The notes: generated by a model from the letters alone, not told the origin. Positions 24,078 to 35,084 are shown, numbered from the stretch's first letter. The stretch is 64,000 nucleotides of DNA from Davidsoniella eucalypti (GCA_004009845.1 RMBW01000044.1:177662-241661), one strand, 5' to 3'. A program made the numbers and translations.

Positions 24078-25081
24078 TTAGTTTTCAACTTCAAACCAAA
24101 CTCGAGATGCAAAATGCTGTAGGACTGGGATATCGAGGACTATGTCGGTCTCACTAGGACCAGCATCTCTCAAGAAGAGTAGCTTGAACTTCAACAACAA
24201 TGCGCCGCTAGTTACATTGTATGATGTAGGATCACTATCCGCACCTCTAGTGATAGAGATGGTTTGCTGGAGTGCTGGCTCCATGTGGCTTGAAGCTCTG
24301 GTTGCAGTAGCACCAGGCCGGGGTTGGCTCACTTCCTCTTCCCACCTTTCTATGAGAATGGTCTGAGACTGAGGGTCAAACTTTGAAAGAAGAACAATTT
24401 TGATCTGATGACTTGACTTGTCAAACCACCACCTCATTTTTCTTCTGAGCTGGCTCAGCGACTGGGAATAGCCAGCTTCAATCATGAGAGTAGGCCATCT
24501 TCGGCCTTGTAGCATTGGACCGCCACTTGAATCCCCCTCTCCGCTATCACCACCAGTACCATCTTCTATAGGAAATGTCGCACCAGCCGGTGCCCTCCAA
24601 TGATAGCGCAAGCCCATATCACTTATTTCGTATGAGATTTCAAGAAAGAGACTCGAGTGGCATGCCTCATGTACAAGACTTGGTACTGATATGAATAGTG
24701 TCTTGGGCTCTGCACGGTAATGGAACCGCCAATGCCTGCCACGAGCATCTCTGGCCTTCTCAATTGCACGGAATTGATCAGGCGAAACATCTACAAGAAA
24801 ATAGGATTAGTAAAGAGAGTTGCAAATAAAGTCAAACAAGGTATCTCACCTTCAACAATCAGAAAATCCCCAGTAATGCTGCCAAGTTCATTGAATAAGT
24901 CGCGGGTGGATCGGAGTTTGACAGTCGGGTCTGTGATGATCGTCGGGTCTGTGATGATCGTCGGGTCTGTGATGATCTTCGGGATGGACAAATTTGAAAT
25001 TGTCGGCGATATGGAGACAGACGTAGCAGGAGTTGATAGCGATGCTGGTTTTGGTGATTCGTGTGACATATACAGTGTCAT
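24078..25081 (-). CDS. Array gene 4: paralogue with an expanded N-terminal IITDPT repeat
   Basis: Exon 1 25081-24850, intron 24849-24791 (GTGAGA...TTGTAG), exon 2 24790-24078; 314 residues. An 18-bp unit is present three times in exon 1 (about 24918-24980), giving repeated TDPTII, where the other copies have one. The region after HEACH resembles gene 1 (ISDMGLRYHW) and the linker resembles gene 2 (APAGATFPIEDG). The C-terminus mixes both (LQHFASRVWF then EVEN). Open throughout. Function unknown; fold suggestion as for gene 1. Confidence 0.63.
24918..24980. repeat. 18-bp tandem triplication inside array gene 4
   Basis: Unit GTCGGGTCTGTGATGATC in three successive copies, coding for an added six-residue repeat. 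It is absent from the three paralogues, so it arose after duplication. Confidence 0.9.
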
Positions 25082-25786
25082 GATGGCGAGCGATGGCGAT
25101 GAAAGTCTATGGCCTTGGGTATAATAGTGTTTGGTAGTGTTTGTAGAAGTGTAGGAAGAAAGTTGAAAGGTGCTAGCAATTTTGTGACTTTTATATCAAT
25201 TTATTACGTCATCATTATAGACAATCTCACGTGATTGATATGAAGAGTTCATCGGCAACAAATAAACAAAATAAACAAACTTGGCGATAGACGCATCCAT
25301 ATTTGCTTGTACTGTAGCCTTTGCAATTCGTGATGGCATATTGTTAACGGTAGTTTCTGAATTCGTCGTGTTTTGATAGTGTAATCAGGACTTCTCCTTG
25401 AGCATCCGAGGGACCTAGCGTAGCTGAAGGAAAGAATTGTCAGAAACAAAAATTTCAATTAGCATATGCCATTTTAACATAGATAGAGATTCAATCAAGT
25501 GGCTTGTATTCATTACTGATTTGATCATTCGGCTCCACTGGGTTCATAACATGAACTTGCTTTACTTTTAGTGCTCGACATCACAAGCTGGATGTACTGT
25601 TGTTTTCACATGATATCCCGCTTGATACACTACGCGAATCGAGAGCTTGTAGGCCTGCCATGTGTTGCCATTATTGGTGGATCCGTTAATTATCACACCA
25701 ACCGGACAGTGGTTCGTTTTCGTAGGCTAAAAGCTGTGGCCACGCGTTTGATTTTCCCTTAGTTGCTATGCACTGCCTACTGTAGA

Positions 25787-28700
25787 TCGACAAGTTGGAC
25801 ATGTGGCACATGCTATAGATCAGCCTGCGTTAACGAAGTCAGTCGCCGTGTATCTCAGAGGACGAAGAAGCAATTAACAAGGTCGGGTTTCGTGATATAC
25901 AGGAGAAAGATACGCTGTATCAGCATCACTGTATGGAATTACGTGGTGCTATAACGGCTTTCTTTTCTTTGGTCTGGTTCCCTATATCAAAGGCCAGAAA
26001 TAAGGTCCGTGTCACTAGTGTGTTAGCGTACCAGAATACAGCATTTACTGGCTCTGGTTGGCTCGTTCTTTATGAGCCGTCCTCCTGATTTGACAGCTCT
26101 GGTTAAACGTCGGACATGAAATCTTCGGTTCGGTGTGGCACGGCCGTTGATTTTCATGGCGGACGTTTTAGCATGAAGAACAGACGCTCTAGTATGCATG
26201 TATGTGTAATGCAAAAAGACGGTAGTTGGCTTCACTACTTGCAGCGAAGCCTTCTGCGTTCTCTCCTTGGCTATATTTTCTATAGTTAGTTGGACTATTA
26301 GCACAATTGCGACACTCCTGGCTGCTATTTGAGTATAGAATACCCCCCCCCCCCCCCCTCCCCAAAAAAAAGAGACAATACAACGAAAAAAAACTGACTA
26401 TCCGAACTTATTAAAAAAAAGTCCAGCTCATGAATAGAAGCTAAGCTAGTCAAGAAGATATGTTGACAAGAACGAGATTCAAACTCACACAAATTGCTCC
26501 ACTACAAAGGTTGTCCTAAAACAGCCATCTTTCCTCTTATGTTCATAAGATAATAACACCTCAACACCGCATAAGTACGGCGATTCCGGAACCAACGGCA
26601 AGTTCCTCCGGTATCCAATCCGGCGTCGTATGGTTTTAGTGATTTAGGTATACGTTAGAAATAGTCAAATCAACCACGGCCTTTTTTGCCCGGAGGCTGT
26701 AGGAGGGATGGTTGGGATATTCGTAGATGAGAGAGCGAAAGATCTGACAGTAGTACATCAGCTGATGGCCTGTAGGTCTGGTTAGCTATCCGAGAAGTTG
26801 CCATCGACAGTAATGGAAGTATGATAAAACATCTAGTACGTATATTGATGATCATGGTACATGTAATCAACTAGAAGATGTTAGCACGTTAGTCAACTAG
26901 CTGTCCGTCTGTTAGTCAAACCAGTAGTCAGTTCTGTATCGTATAGATATGTATCCAATGCCTGATAGACATAGGGCTGTAATGTCGTGAAATGCAACTA
27001 CCGACGATGAATACCAGGACTGTGTCTAGCCACTGCCACTCGATATATGATGCTTGTGAGCATGTAATCTGCGTAGTAATGGAAGCCTGTTGAATCCAAC
27101 TCGTTACAATCGATATACCGGGTAGACACAACCGTGCGTGCTACTCTCCATAAAGACAAGCCCGATGGTACGTAGAAGTCAGGTTTCTCGTATATGGCGG
27201 ACTTGGAGCTAGATGGGATTGCGCCATATATCATTCCCAAGAGATATAGAATCGTGTAGGTTGTAGCTGGTATGGTATAGATGAAGCTCTCTTATATAGC
27301 ATCATTTTCCCCTGCAAACTTATGTATCTCACGATTTAGTCTAGTTCGATATTCATATATCACGACCGCTATATTACCACTAAGTGAGAATTGTTAGCAT
27401 ATTGAGTCACAGCCATTAGAGATAGGATCTTCCATACGAGTCACGAGGGCTGTCATAGTAATCTGTGCGCTTGTCTGTATCGTAGGTGTCATTGCGCCTC
27501 CAAAGGTATATCGTCCATCACCTGCTACACAGAAATCAGCACTAACGAGGCCATCTAGCTTCGAATCGAGATGATTGTGAGCCGTATGTATTATTTGAGA
27601 TATCATCTAGTCGTGCTTGTTACAAAAACACATTAGCGGCAATCTATCACAAACAAACACCCATCCGACTACTATAAAGGCGGATTAGGCCGTGTACCAC
27701 ACTCTGCGGCGCGATCTAACGCCGGCGTCGCCAAATGTATGCTAGACATCATTGGGGCAAGCCTAATAAGTGTGTTCAGTAGCTCACGTGTCGGAGCACA
27801 TAAATTACCACTGTACAAGAAGATGATCGGTACGGTCGGTGTCACGACGAAGCTAAATCTAGTATTGTAGATAATGCTACGATACTTCTGTAAGGCTAGT
27901 GAGCCGTGCTCTACCGAACAGAAACTCGGACTCTACAGCAAGCCGATCTAGGAAGTGCCGTATCGCCATGTCAGCATAGTTCCATACGTATTCGACGTAT
28001 CGCATACTTACAAGCTGAGTAAGGTTGTTGCAACGACAGCTCTAGCATTCAGACCAAAAATCAACTAATGCTGCACACGTAGAGTGTACTTATGGCCCTT
28101 CCTTTCCCAAGCCCACCATGGACCCCGTGGAGAATATACTCGCTTGAGGCCTTGGTAGCTACTATTGCCTCGGCGTCCTTCGATCGTGAATTATCCTTTG
28201 GGCGGTTTATCCTAGGTCGGCAACTGTATTTTTTGACAGGATATAGCATATATCAGTCCCTATCTATGAGTATGCGATGTTAGCTGTATGAGAAACTGAA
28301 ATGCATCCCAAAATTGATAGAATCCACAGAATAGAGTATAAGTGACAGTGAAGGCATACCATATTGATCGAAGCCATGATAGACACGACTATGCTCATTG
28401 CGACGACATATACTTGAATATCTATGGCTGTTAGTGACTACCCTCTACAAGTGTGAGGGGCCGATGCTTCACTATCTGTATATTGATCGTGACTTAGTCA
28501 TGTCGATATCCAGCATAGCAAAGCTGTGCTGTGCTCAGATCCCACGGGCAACGTAGTCCCTAGTCCAACACGCAACCGTATTGCTTCAGATATCTACAGC
28601 AAATAAAAAACCATACCATCACCTCTATGTCGTTACTCACCTCATCTAGACACACGGTGATAAGCCTTCTTCGCTAGACTACAATAGCCTGCTCTCTTAC

Positions 28701-29492
28701 CTTATCTCTATGGTTAGACCCCGCGGGTGAAGAGAGAGAACATTCACTCAATCAAAGCTTGCTACATGACCGAGAAAATACCCAGCCTAGCATGATGCTG
28801 TCAGATAGGCCAAATCTTTGCCGTATTGGGCGCAAGAGCAGAAGGGTTCTAGGCTCAGGATGCGCTATCGCCTTCGCCCTACCTAAGCACTCAGCATCGG
28901 ATAGGCCGAAGCAATAAATAACCGAAGCCGTTTGCCCGTTCGGATCGCGTAGTCTTTCCCCATCCAGCAAGAAATTGCGAGGCGTCCAATACGAGAAAGC
29001 CAGCGTAAGCACGCAGACGCTGTGATATGCAGTACTTTGGCACGAAAACGAGCCAACACATCGTGACTTGGCAGCCACACGGGACGCAATTCAGCAAATG
29101 CGTTGAAAACTTCGGCGTGGACCAGTCACAGCAGTGATATTCATGCAGCTAGATCCTTCCACATACCTCTCACCTGGCACAAGTGCAGATATGCAGTAAA
29201 CGCCGAGAGTGGGCGGCCGGTCTGCGACGCTGCTCTTACTCTTAGTCCCAAGCAGGTATCCGATATCACACTTTTAAGCGCCCTGCGACGCCAACTGAGC
29301 ACACCTCGAGTAGGCTGGACCAATGACGGTGTGCCAGCGTTTTAATTTGGAAAAGCCACAGCTCCTTTGGCTGAAGCCCCGCACGGCTGTACGAACAAAA
29401 GCTGGGCGTTTGGGACATCACGAGGGCACGAGAGTCGGATACATACTCAACTTTCACAAGCATCACCAATCACAAACAATTTGTCTCTCATT
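25787..29492. other. gene-poor stretch with no recognisable gene
   Basis: About 3.7 kb between the array and the next gene. Frames up to about 108 codons are present but none has motifs or splice signals I trust. GC content rises around 28750-29350. The stretch may include decayed repeats, but I cannot name one. The C-homopolymer element 2 lies here. Confidence 0.4.
26343..26371. repeat. C16-T-C4-A8 homopolymer element, copy 2
   Basis: Same order of runs as the element at 6095, twenty kilobases away, with longer C and A runs. Seen directly. Confidence 0.8.
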
Positions 29493-30716
29493 ATGATCTG
29501 CAGCTCTGGTGATATCAAAATACGCCTTCTTTTAGTCGTATGTCTCTGCAGCGTGCCGGCTGCTGCCTGGCGCCCGACCAGCATGTTTAGGCAATGGTAT
29601 CCGAACTGGCGAACCGAGATAGAAGAAATTCTACAAACCGACCAGTGTGTCGAGAGTTTGCGTGACTTTCGCAATGCCTCGCTGCCTGTCCAGACCGCCT
29701 TTCGCGTTGCCCAGTGTATCTTGGAAGAATGGCCAGCTTTTCGTCAAGCCGAGTTGAACGCCGCCGGCGTCATTCTGGGTCTGATTCCACCTATGATAGC
29801 TTGGCTAAGTCCGCTACCAACCGACATGGCCGTGCTGGCTCAGCATGACTGGGTCTTGGCTACCCTTCTAGTCATTGCCAACACAGAAATCATGCCGTTG
29901 CTGCCCACCAAATATGACGAGTCTATCAAGAACCTTCAGCTTGGAGACGACCTTGCTATGGAGTGGCTGATCTCTAAGATGAGGTCTCCACCTATCTATT
30001 ATCTCGGGCAGACGCTAAGCTACGGACTTGCAGCCCTTGCTGCAGCAAATGCATTGTATCGCATCACACGGCTGTCCACTTGGGCGTTCTGCTCCTTCTC
30101 GCCTGGCCTCAATATCTTCCCGTCCATGTGGATTGCCACTAGCACATTGTGTTATATCGCTGGCCTAGTGATCTTCTCCATGAGGTACCATACGCTCCCA
30201 AGCAAAATAGACGATGACATACAATCCTCGTCCTCCATAGCCATGACACCGCATGATTCTAGGCAGTCCCTGATAGCACCTGGTCCTAGAGACCCGCGTG
30301 GTCTTCTGCCGGGAAATGTCACCTTGAGAGGCATAGCCCATACTACCAGACACATTACAGCGGATCATGGTATCGATGACAGTTCGAATAACGGGAGAGG
30401 AACGTTGATACCACCCAGGAACATGCTACTTATAGCACGCAGGGCACTAGAAAGTGGTCGTAGCTCCTCTAATGGGACACAGAACTCTAGAATGGCAAAG
30501 GAATGGTTCTTCCGGCTACTGGCAAGTCTACTGTACCTGGGCTCCTTTTTACACATGACGTTTGGCACCATTGTCTTTGCGAGTTTGCTGTTTATTAGCG
30601 TAAGGGACTCGACTATCCTAGGACTTCAACTGATTAGCAGCACGCTTTTGTCACGCATGGTTTTGCATTTCAAGATAATGTCATTGAATGTAAAGTATAT
30701 CCAGGACGGAAATTAG
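29493..30716 (+). CDS. Hypothetical fungal membrane protein with signal peptide
   Basis: The start at 29493 is chosen because it gives a clean signal peptide (MICSSGDIKIRLLLVVCLCS, cleavage likely after AAA). An earlier in-frame Met at 29367 would add 42 polar residues before it. The product has 407 residues and no intron. After the signal is a short extracellular part with two to three Cys (QCVES, AQCILEEWPAF), then hydrophobic helices beginning AELNAAGVILGLIPPMIAW. A polar loop of about 130 residues follows, and a final membrane pair near the C-terminus (LLYLGSFLHMTFGTIVFAS). The pattern CILEEWP-FRQAELN-AGVILGL recurs in unnamed fungal integral membrane proteins. I can assign no function. 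Confidence 0.7.
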   Translation: MICSSGDIKIRLLLVVCLCSVPAAAWRPTSMFRQWYPNWRTEIEEILQTDQCVESLRDFRNASLPVQTAFRVAQCILEEWPAFRQAELNAAGVILGLIPPMIAWLSPLPTDMAVLAQHDWVLATLLVIANTEIMPLLPTKYDESIKNLQLGDDLAMEWLISKMRSPPIYYLGQTLSYGLAALAAANALYRITRLSTWAFCSFSPGLNIFPSMWIATSTLCYIAGLVIFSMRYHTLPSKIDDDIQSSSSIAMTPHDSRQSLIAPGPRDPRGLLPGNVTLRGIAHTTRHITADHGIDDSSNNGRGTLIPPRNMLLIARRALESGRSSSNGTQNSRMAKEWFFRLLASLLYLGSFLHMTFGTIVFASLLFISVRDSTILGLQLISSTLLSRMVLHFKIMSLNVKYIQDGN

Positions 30717-31140
30717 TCTTTCAGCCATGCCACTTACATCGGCTAATGCGTTTGTAGAGAATAAAAACATAAACTCAATGAATATACGGATTTACAAACA
30801 GAGAGTTCAAAGGGTTGCACATGCCAGATAGGGTTAGACAGATATTCTAAAAGACAATGGATAACACCAATGTTGTATGTTGTAGTTTTGTCCTGCAAGT
30901 GAGTGACGTGTGACATTTTATTTTTCAACGGAAAGCTAAAGCATACTGTATAGATAGTTTTGCTCGTAATAAATGCATTGTTGGTTCACAAGTTTTTCTA
31001 GCCGAAGTGATGGAGCGTAATCCATGTCGGTACTGTCCATCCCCCGTTATGCCAAGGTCGTTATTCCTGAGAAGCTCATTAATTTGCTTTTTGTTTTTTT
31101 GGTATTCTGGTTATTTATTTCATTGGGAGTATTGCGCCGT
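30717..31140. other. convergent 3' intergenic interval
   Basis: About 420 bases between convergent genes. AT-rich, no gene seen; it presumably holds both polyadenylation regions. Confidence 0.4.
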
Positions 31141-32358
31141 TTACAGCTTCTGCATGGCAGCAATGTCCGAAGACTGGACCCAGTCCTCGAACTCGGCGAT
31201 CTGCTCCTGCAGCTCGTCTAGAGAGATCTTCTCGTCTTCAACGACCAGGTTGATCTGCAGCTTCTTGATACCAAAACCAACAGCGACCAGCTTGGAGGCA
31301 CCCCAAACCAGTCCGTCCTTCTCGATACCGCGGACAGCGGCCTCAAGGGCGACCATGTCAGTCTCGTCATCTGTAGTTTAATTAGTACTTAATGGGCCTG
31401 TACGTAGTTAAAAAGAATAGAAGAATACATACCCCAGGGCTTGACGTCCATGGTGACAACTGACTTGGCAATGGTCTTGGGCTTGGCGGACTTCTTCTCG
31501 CGGTAAGCGGCCAAGCGCTCCTCGCGAAGGCGAGCAGCCTCGGCGTCTTCCTCCTCGTCTTCGGAAGCAAACAGATCGACATCATCATCAGCCTCAGCCT
31601 CAGCGGCCTTGGTGTTGACGGTCACATCCGAAACTTCGGGGCCGTATGCGGAAGTCTCCTTGGTGGCATCGCCAGCCAGGGTGGAGAACTCAGACTCATA
31701 CGAAGCAATGTGCTTGTACCAGCGAGCAGCGTGGGGGTACTTGGTGGCATCGGGGGCGGCGGTCACAGCCTTGAAAACAGCAACATCAGCCTGCGAAGGG
31801 GCCTGACTACAACCAGGTATAATATATTAGCATGGTTGGTCCCTAAGTATTTTGTACGGTGCTAAAGCACCTTGTAAGACAAAAGAGGGGGGGTTTTGTT
31901 TTGGTTCAGAGGTGCTCGTGAAAGCTTTTGTGTCTGTCTTCAATGGCGGGTCTTGAGTCCGCTCAGAAACACGGACCAATTGATCTCATCAGGATACCAA
32001 GTTGTGAATGTGGCTGCTGAAAAACTTTTCATTGGCAGCCGGGGATAAGGGAGGGGGGCACCAGCAGGCTAGAATAGAACTTGATGCAAGTTTTTTGGCC
32101 TATTCTATAGCCTTGGGGGGGGATGTGAGAGATAACGCCCATTGGCGGCAATGTGGCGAGCCCAGCTTACCCATCGATGTAGGACCGAGTCTTGGTCCAG
32201 AAGTCGAGGCCTGATTTAAAGTTAGAACTGGCATTCGACGTTTATTTTTCAGAATACGAAAGCAGAACAAGTAAGAAAATTCAAATGATGCAGTTCTTGG
32301 GGCTCTTGGGGCACGTACTGGCCACACCAGCGTCCGAGGAGAGATCAGCGAAACCCAT
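31141..32358 (-). CDS. EFB1: Translation elongation factor eEF1B alpha (EF-1 beta)
   Basis: Four exons on the minus strand: 32358-32319, 32210-32171, 31806-31433 and 31370-31141, 227 residues. It is the guanine-nucleotide exchange factor that recharges eEF1A with GTP. The N-terminus (MGFADLSSDAGVA...WTKTRSYIDG..APSQADVAVF) is the GST-C-like part. A central acidic stretch DDDVDLFASEDEEED is followed by the exchange domain: KPKTIAKSVVTMDVKPWDDETDM, then LVWGASKLVAVGFGIKKLQI and the conserved C-terminus DIAAMQKL. The 364-nt second intron contains a box C/D snoRNA (see below). It is transcribed divergently from RPN13 across about 550 bases. Confidence 0.95.
31901..32000 (-). ncRNA. snR18: Box C/D snoRNA U18 (snR18) in an EFB1 intron
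   Basis: Within the second EFB1 intron, same strand. C box TGATGA is at 31991-31986, an internal D' box CTGA at 31966-31963 and the terminal D box CTGA at 31909-31906. TTGGT (32000-31996) and ACCAA (31905-31901) can form the closing stem, with a few unpaired bases before box C. The 13 nt before D' (TTGGTCCGTGTTT) are complementary to the conserved 25S rRNA stretch AAACACGGACCAA. The fifth base from D' points at an A followed by C, matching the known U18 targets Am649/Cm650 (yeast numbering). In Saccharomyces cerevisiae snR18 also sits in the EFB1 intron, so position and guide agree. Ends are estimated from the stem. Confidence 0.87.
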
Positions 32359-32908
32359 TTTGGCGGTGAATTTGTGAGGAGTGAGAAAGATACGTTCTGC
32401 TCGAAAAAAGAAAAAGAAGAGAAGAAGAGCAGGAAAAGTCGAGATGGGAAACACTCGAATTTGAAGGGTCGAGATTGATGAGTCTGGGAAGACGAAAATA
32501 GGAGGATAGCGGGGTTGTGGAAATTTTTTGGACGCCTGTGCTGAGCAACAGGTGGGCTCTGCGGGCTAGCCCCGCTGTGTTTTGGGCTCTAAGCCAATTA
32601 GAGGCAATTCATGAGCCCCAGGCTCTGAATGAAGCACTGAACAGCTGTAACTGGCTGACGGACAGCTGCCAGACCCATTTCCGCTCAAGCTACTACGCGT
32701 TAGCTTCATCGTGGCAGCAATGCCGTGTACCTTTGCTGCCTGAAGCCTCAATAGCTAAACCAAATATTATTGATCGCCCTTTTGAGCGTTCAAGAAGCAA
32801 CAGCTACTGTTCGCTACTACACCCAATTCTACACAACGTCATCGCCATTCATCCATCAACTCGCGACCCATCTCGCTGTTTAGCCTTCTTCACGTTCTTC
32901 ATCTCGAC
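32359..32908. promoter_or_regulatory. shared divergent promoter interval EFB1/RPN13
   Basis: About 550 bases between two divergent starts. It has A/G-rich sequence next to EFB1 and C/T-rich sequence (CATCACC- and CTCG-like) before the RPN13 start. No TATA element is obvious and I did not find a clear known operator. Confidence 0.4.
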
Positions 32909-34659
32909 ATGTCTATGTCTACGATCCAGCCCCTGCTTGCCTTCAAGGCTGGTCGCTGTGAGGTTGATGTAAGCCCCGCGATATCCTCCATACCTACTGG
33001 CTTGCAATCACTATCTGCCTGCAAAGCACAATACAGGTGGTGTATACTAACATAGGCCTATCAGATATCGGTATCGCCCCCGAAAGTCGTTCCGCTACAC
33101 GACCCAGGCTACCTGTACCTCTATATTGGCGAAGATGGTATGAACAATTACCATCCCCTAGGTGCCCTGTGTTGCTATTGCTGATACTAATCCATGCCAT
33201 CCCATCGTTATAGAGTTGATCCATCTTTGCTGGCGCAAGCGCACGACTCCCGATGCCACTCCTGAGCTCGAACTTGTTATGGTTCCAGCTGATGGAAATT
33301 TCCTGCACTATGACATTGTAGCCCCTTCTGCCAAAACAAATGGACGCATCTACGTTCTCAAGTTCCAGTCATCCTCTCAACGCTACCTTTTCTGGCTCCA
33401 GTCTGGTGCGGAACATCCCACTGACTTCAGTCTGCTAAGCACACGCGATCGCAAGATGACGGACATCGTCTACAGTCTCCTCCAGGGCGATGAAGTTGAC
33501 ATTGATGCAGAATTAGCTAGTCTAGAGGAGGATGACGAGGACGATGATGAAGAGGACGAAGAGGAAGAGCACGAGCGTGATGATTTTGACGACTCTGACG
33601 ATGAGGAAATGCAAGATGCTGATTCACCTGCTAGACCAGCCCAAGGATCTTCTACAGCTAGAGGCAATGCCAACGATGCTAACGAAGATGTTGAAGATAT
33701 CGATATCGATAGCTCCACTGCTGGTGCCACCGGCGGCGCTGGTACTGATGCTACTGGTGGTGATGTTCGCGATGAAGGCGAAGAATCTAGAGAAGGTGGC
33801 GCAGACGGAGGAAGAGCGTAGGTTTTTCCATGATTTCATCTTTCAGACCGATTTATCCTTGTTATTGTTTTTTTTTCACTTGTGGATTTTTGGTGTACGT
33901 TGAAAGTCTCAACGCTTCGCATTTATCCATAACATCAACACATCATGATCATTGTCACCAGAGATGGAGCTATCCCGAGCATTTGTACTATATCCTTCTT
34001 TTTCACCACACTACCAGGAATCATTACGACACATAAATTCGTACACGTCATATATATTTATATACGTAAACCTTAATCATTAAAGCTGACCATTATTTAC
34101 TATCAGTACCAATAACAACATGACCAAACAAGCTAGCGATGCCGTTGGGGATCTTCTCAGATCGCTGATGCAGAACCCACCGAGTTCAACTCTCTTCCCG
34201 AACAAAAAACCATTTCCGGCCTTGACATACCTGCTTGATCCTGAAACCACTACAGGCGTCCTTGAAGACGCTACTGCCGAAACCTTGGATCATCTCATCA
34301 TGTATCTCCCAACACCGATCATACTAGTCGCTTCTGGGTGCACCTCTGTGCAGGCTACAGTGAATCCCTCGGCCAGCTCGATCGAGCTTCTTCTACAGCA
34401 GATGCAGTACGAAACAAAGATAGCTATACTCAAAATGGTTGTCAACAACCCACACTTTGTGGCAGCTGTAGAACAAATTTCCCTTGCACTCCTGGACGGT
34501 GAACTACCGAGTTTAGCTGAGACTTGGGAAACGCGAGTCTACCACAACGGATATGTTAAGGGCAGCTCCCCAAAAACTCCTCTTATGGGAGCTGATGCAA
34601 TGAGAGTGCTGATGCGAGGCATAAAGCGGGTGTCCAAGGATTACTTCCCGCAATATTAG
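32909..34659 (+). CDS. RPN13: Proteasomal ubiquitin receptor Rpn13 (ADRM1), PRU plus DEUBAD domains
   Basis: Exons 32909-32968, 33065-33137, 33214-33817 and 34107-34659; 429 residues. Exons 1-3 encode the PRU domain (LLAFKAGRCEVD, YLYLYIGEDELIHLCW, MVPADGNF, GRIYVLKFQSSSQRYLFWLQ, DRKMTDIVYSLLQG), which binds ubiquitin and the Rpn2 subunit. An acidic linker follows. The last exon encodes the DEUBAD, which recruits the deubiquitinase UCH37 (LLDPETTTGVLED, KMVVNNPHFVAAVEQISLAL, DGELP). The 289-nt third intron (33818-34106) uses GTAGGT as donor, a GCTGAC branch site and TATCAG as acceptor. Splicing is in phase (GC+T, Ala). Without it the PRU frame stops at 33821 and the DEUBAD frame has its own ATG at 34120, so a split into two genes is the alternative. 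Confidence 0.85.
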
Positions 34660-35084
34660 ATGCGTTGGCCAGTGGCTTTCCTAGCGCAAACGCCTATGTG
34701 GCACGGTTGATAATGACGACAGTAATGAAGCAGATATCAGAACGCTCAATACATTATATATTTCATTTTATCTCTGTTTGTAATATTGCTTTTCTTGTCA
34801 CATAAAAAGAAAAAAATTGATGCAGGCAGCGCCTCATTGGATATAATGATATGCACAGTGCCCGAGCAGTGTGTACAGTATATCACATACTGTTCGGTGC
34901 AAAGTACCGCGGGCGTCTATATAAGAGCAGCCTTCCCACCATGGACCAGATGGAAATTCTAAACCTTTCATCCTCACAACACTCCTTCTTATATACTTTC
35001 ATACACATTCACACATTCTCGTATAAACTTTCACATACCATCACATTTTCAATAAATACACCATCACATACATCTGCATCCACC
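34660..35084. other. intergenic between RPN13 and the CUS2-like gene
   Basis: About 425 bases. It holds a TATA box (listed) and a C/A-rich leader with repeated CACATTC/ACACATT before the next start. No gene seen. Confidence 0.4.
34918..34925 (+). promoter_or_regulatory. TATA box of the CUS2-like gene
   Basis: TATATAAG in a GC-richer context (GGGCGTC before it), 160 nt upstream of the chosen ATG. A C/A-rich leader typical of fungal 5' UTRs lies between. Confidence 0.5.

Larger units (their letters stand above)
22355..25786. repeat. tandem segmental duplication, unit 2
   Basis: Second unit with array genes 3 and 4; see unit 1 for offsets. Sequence identity with unit 1 resumes at about 22355 (ACATAATGAATCAAACAAAA) and ends near 25786, where the copies diverge right after TGCACTGCCTACTGTAGA. 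Confidence 0.9.

Noticed and set aside
33470..33730. Ser-rich 86-codon minus-strand frame
   Set aside because: Complement of the acidic GAC/GAT-rich linker of Rpn13.
34120..34659. A separate gene for the 179-codon DEUBAD frame
   Set aside because: In-phase GTAGGT/CTGAC/TATCAG signals join it to the PRU exons, giving the normal Rpn13 architecture. Kept only as the alternative.
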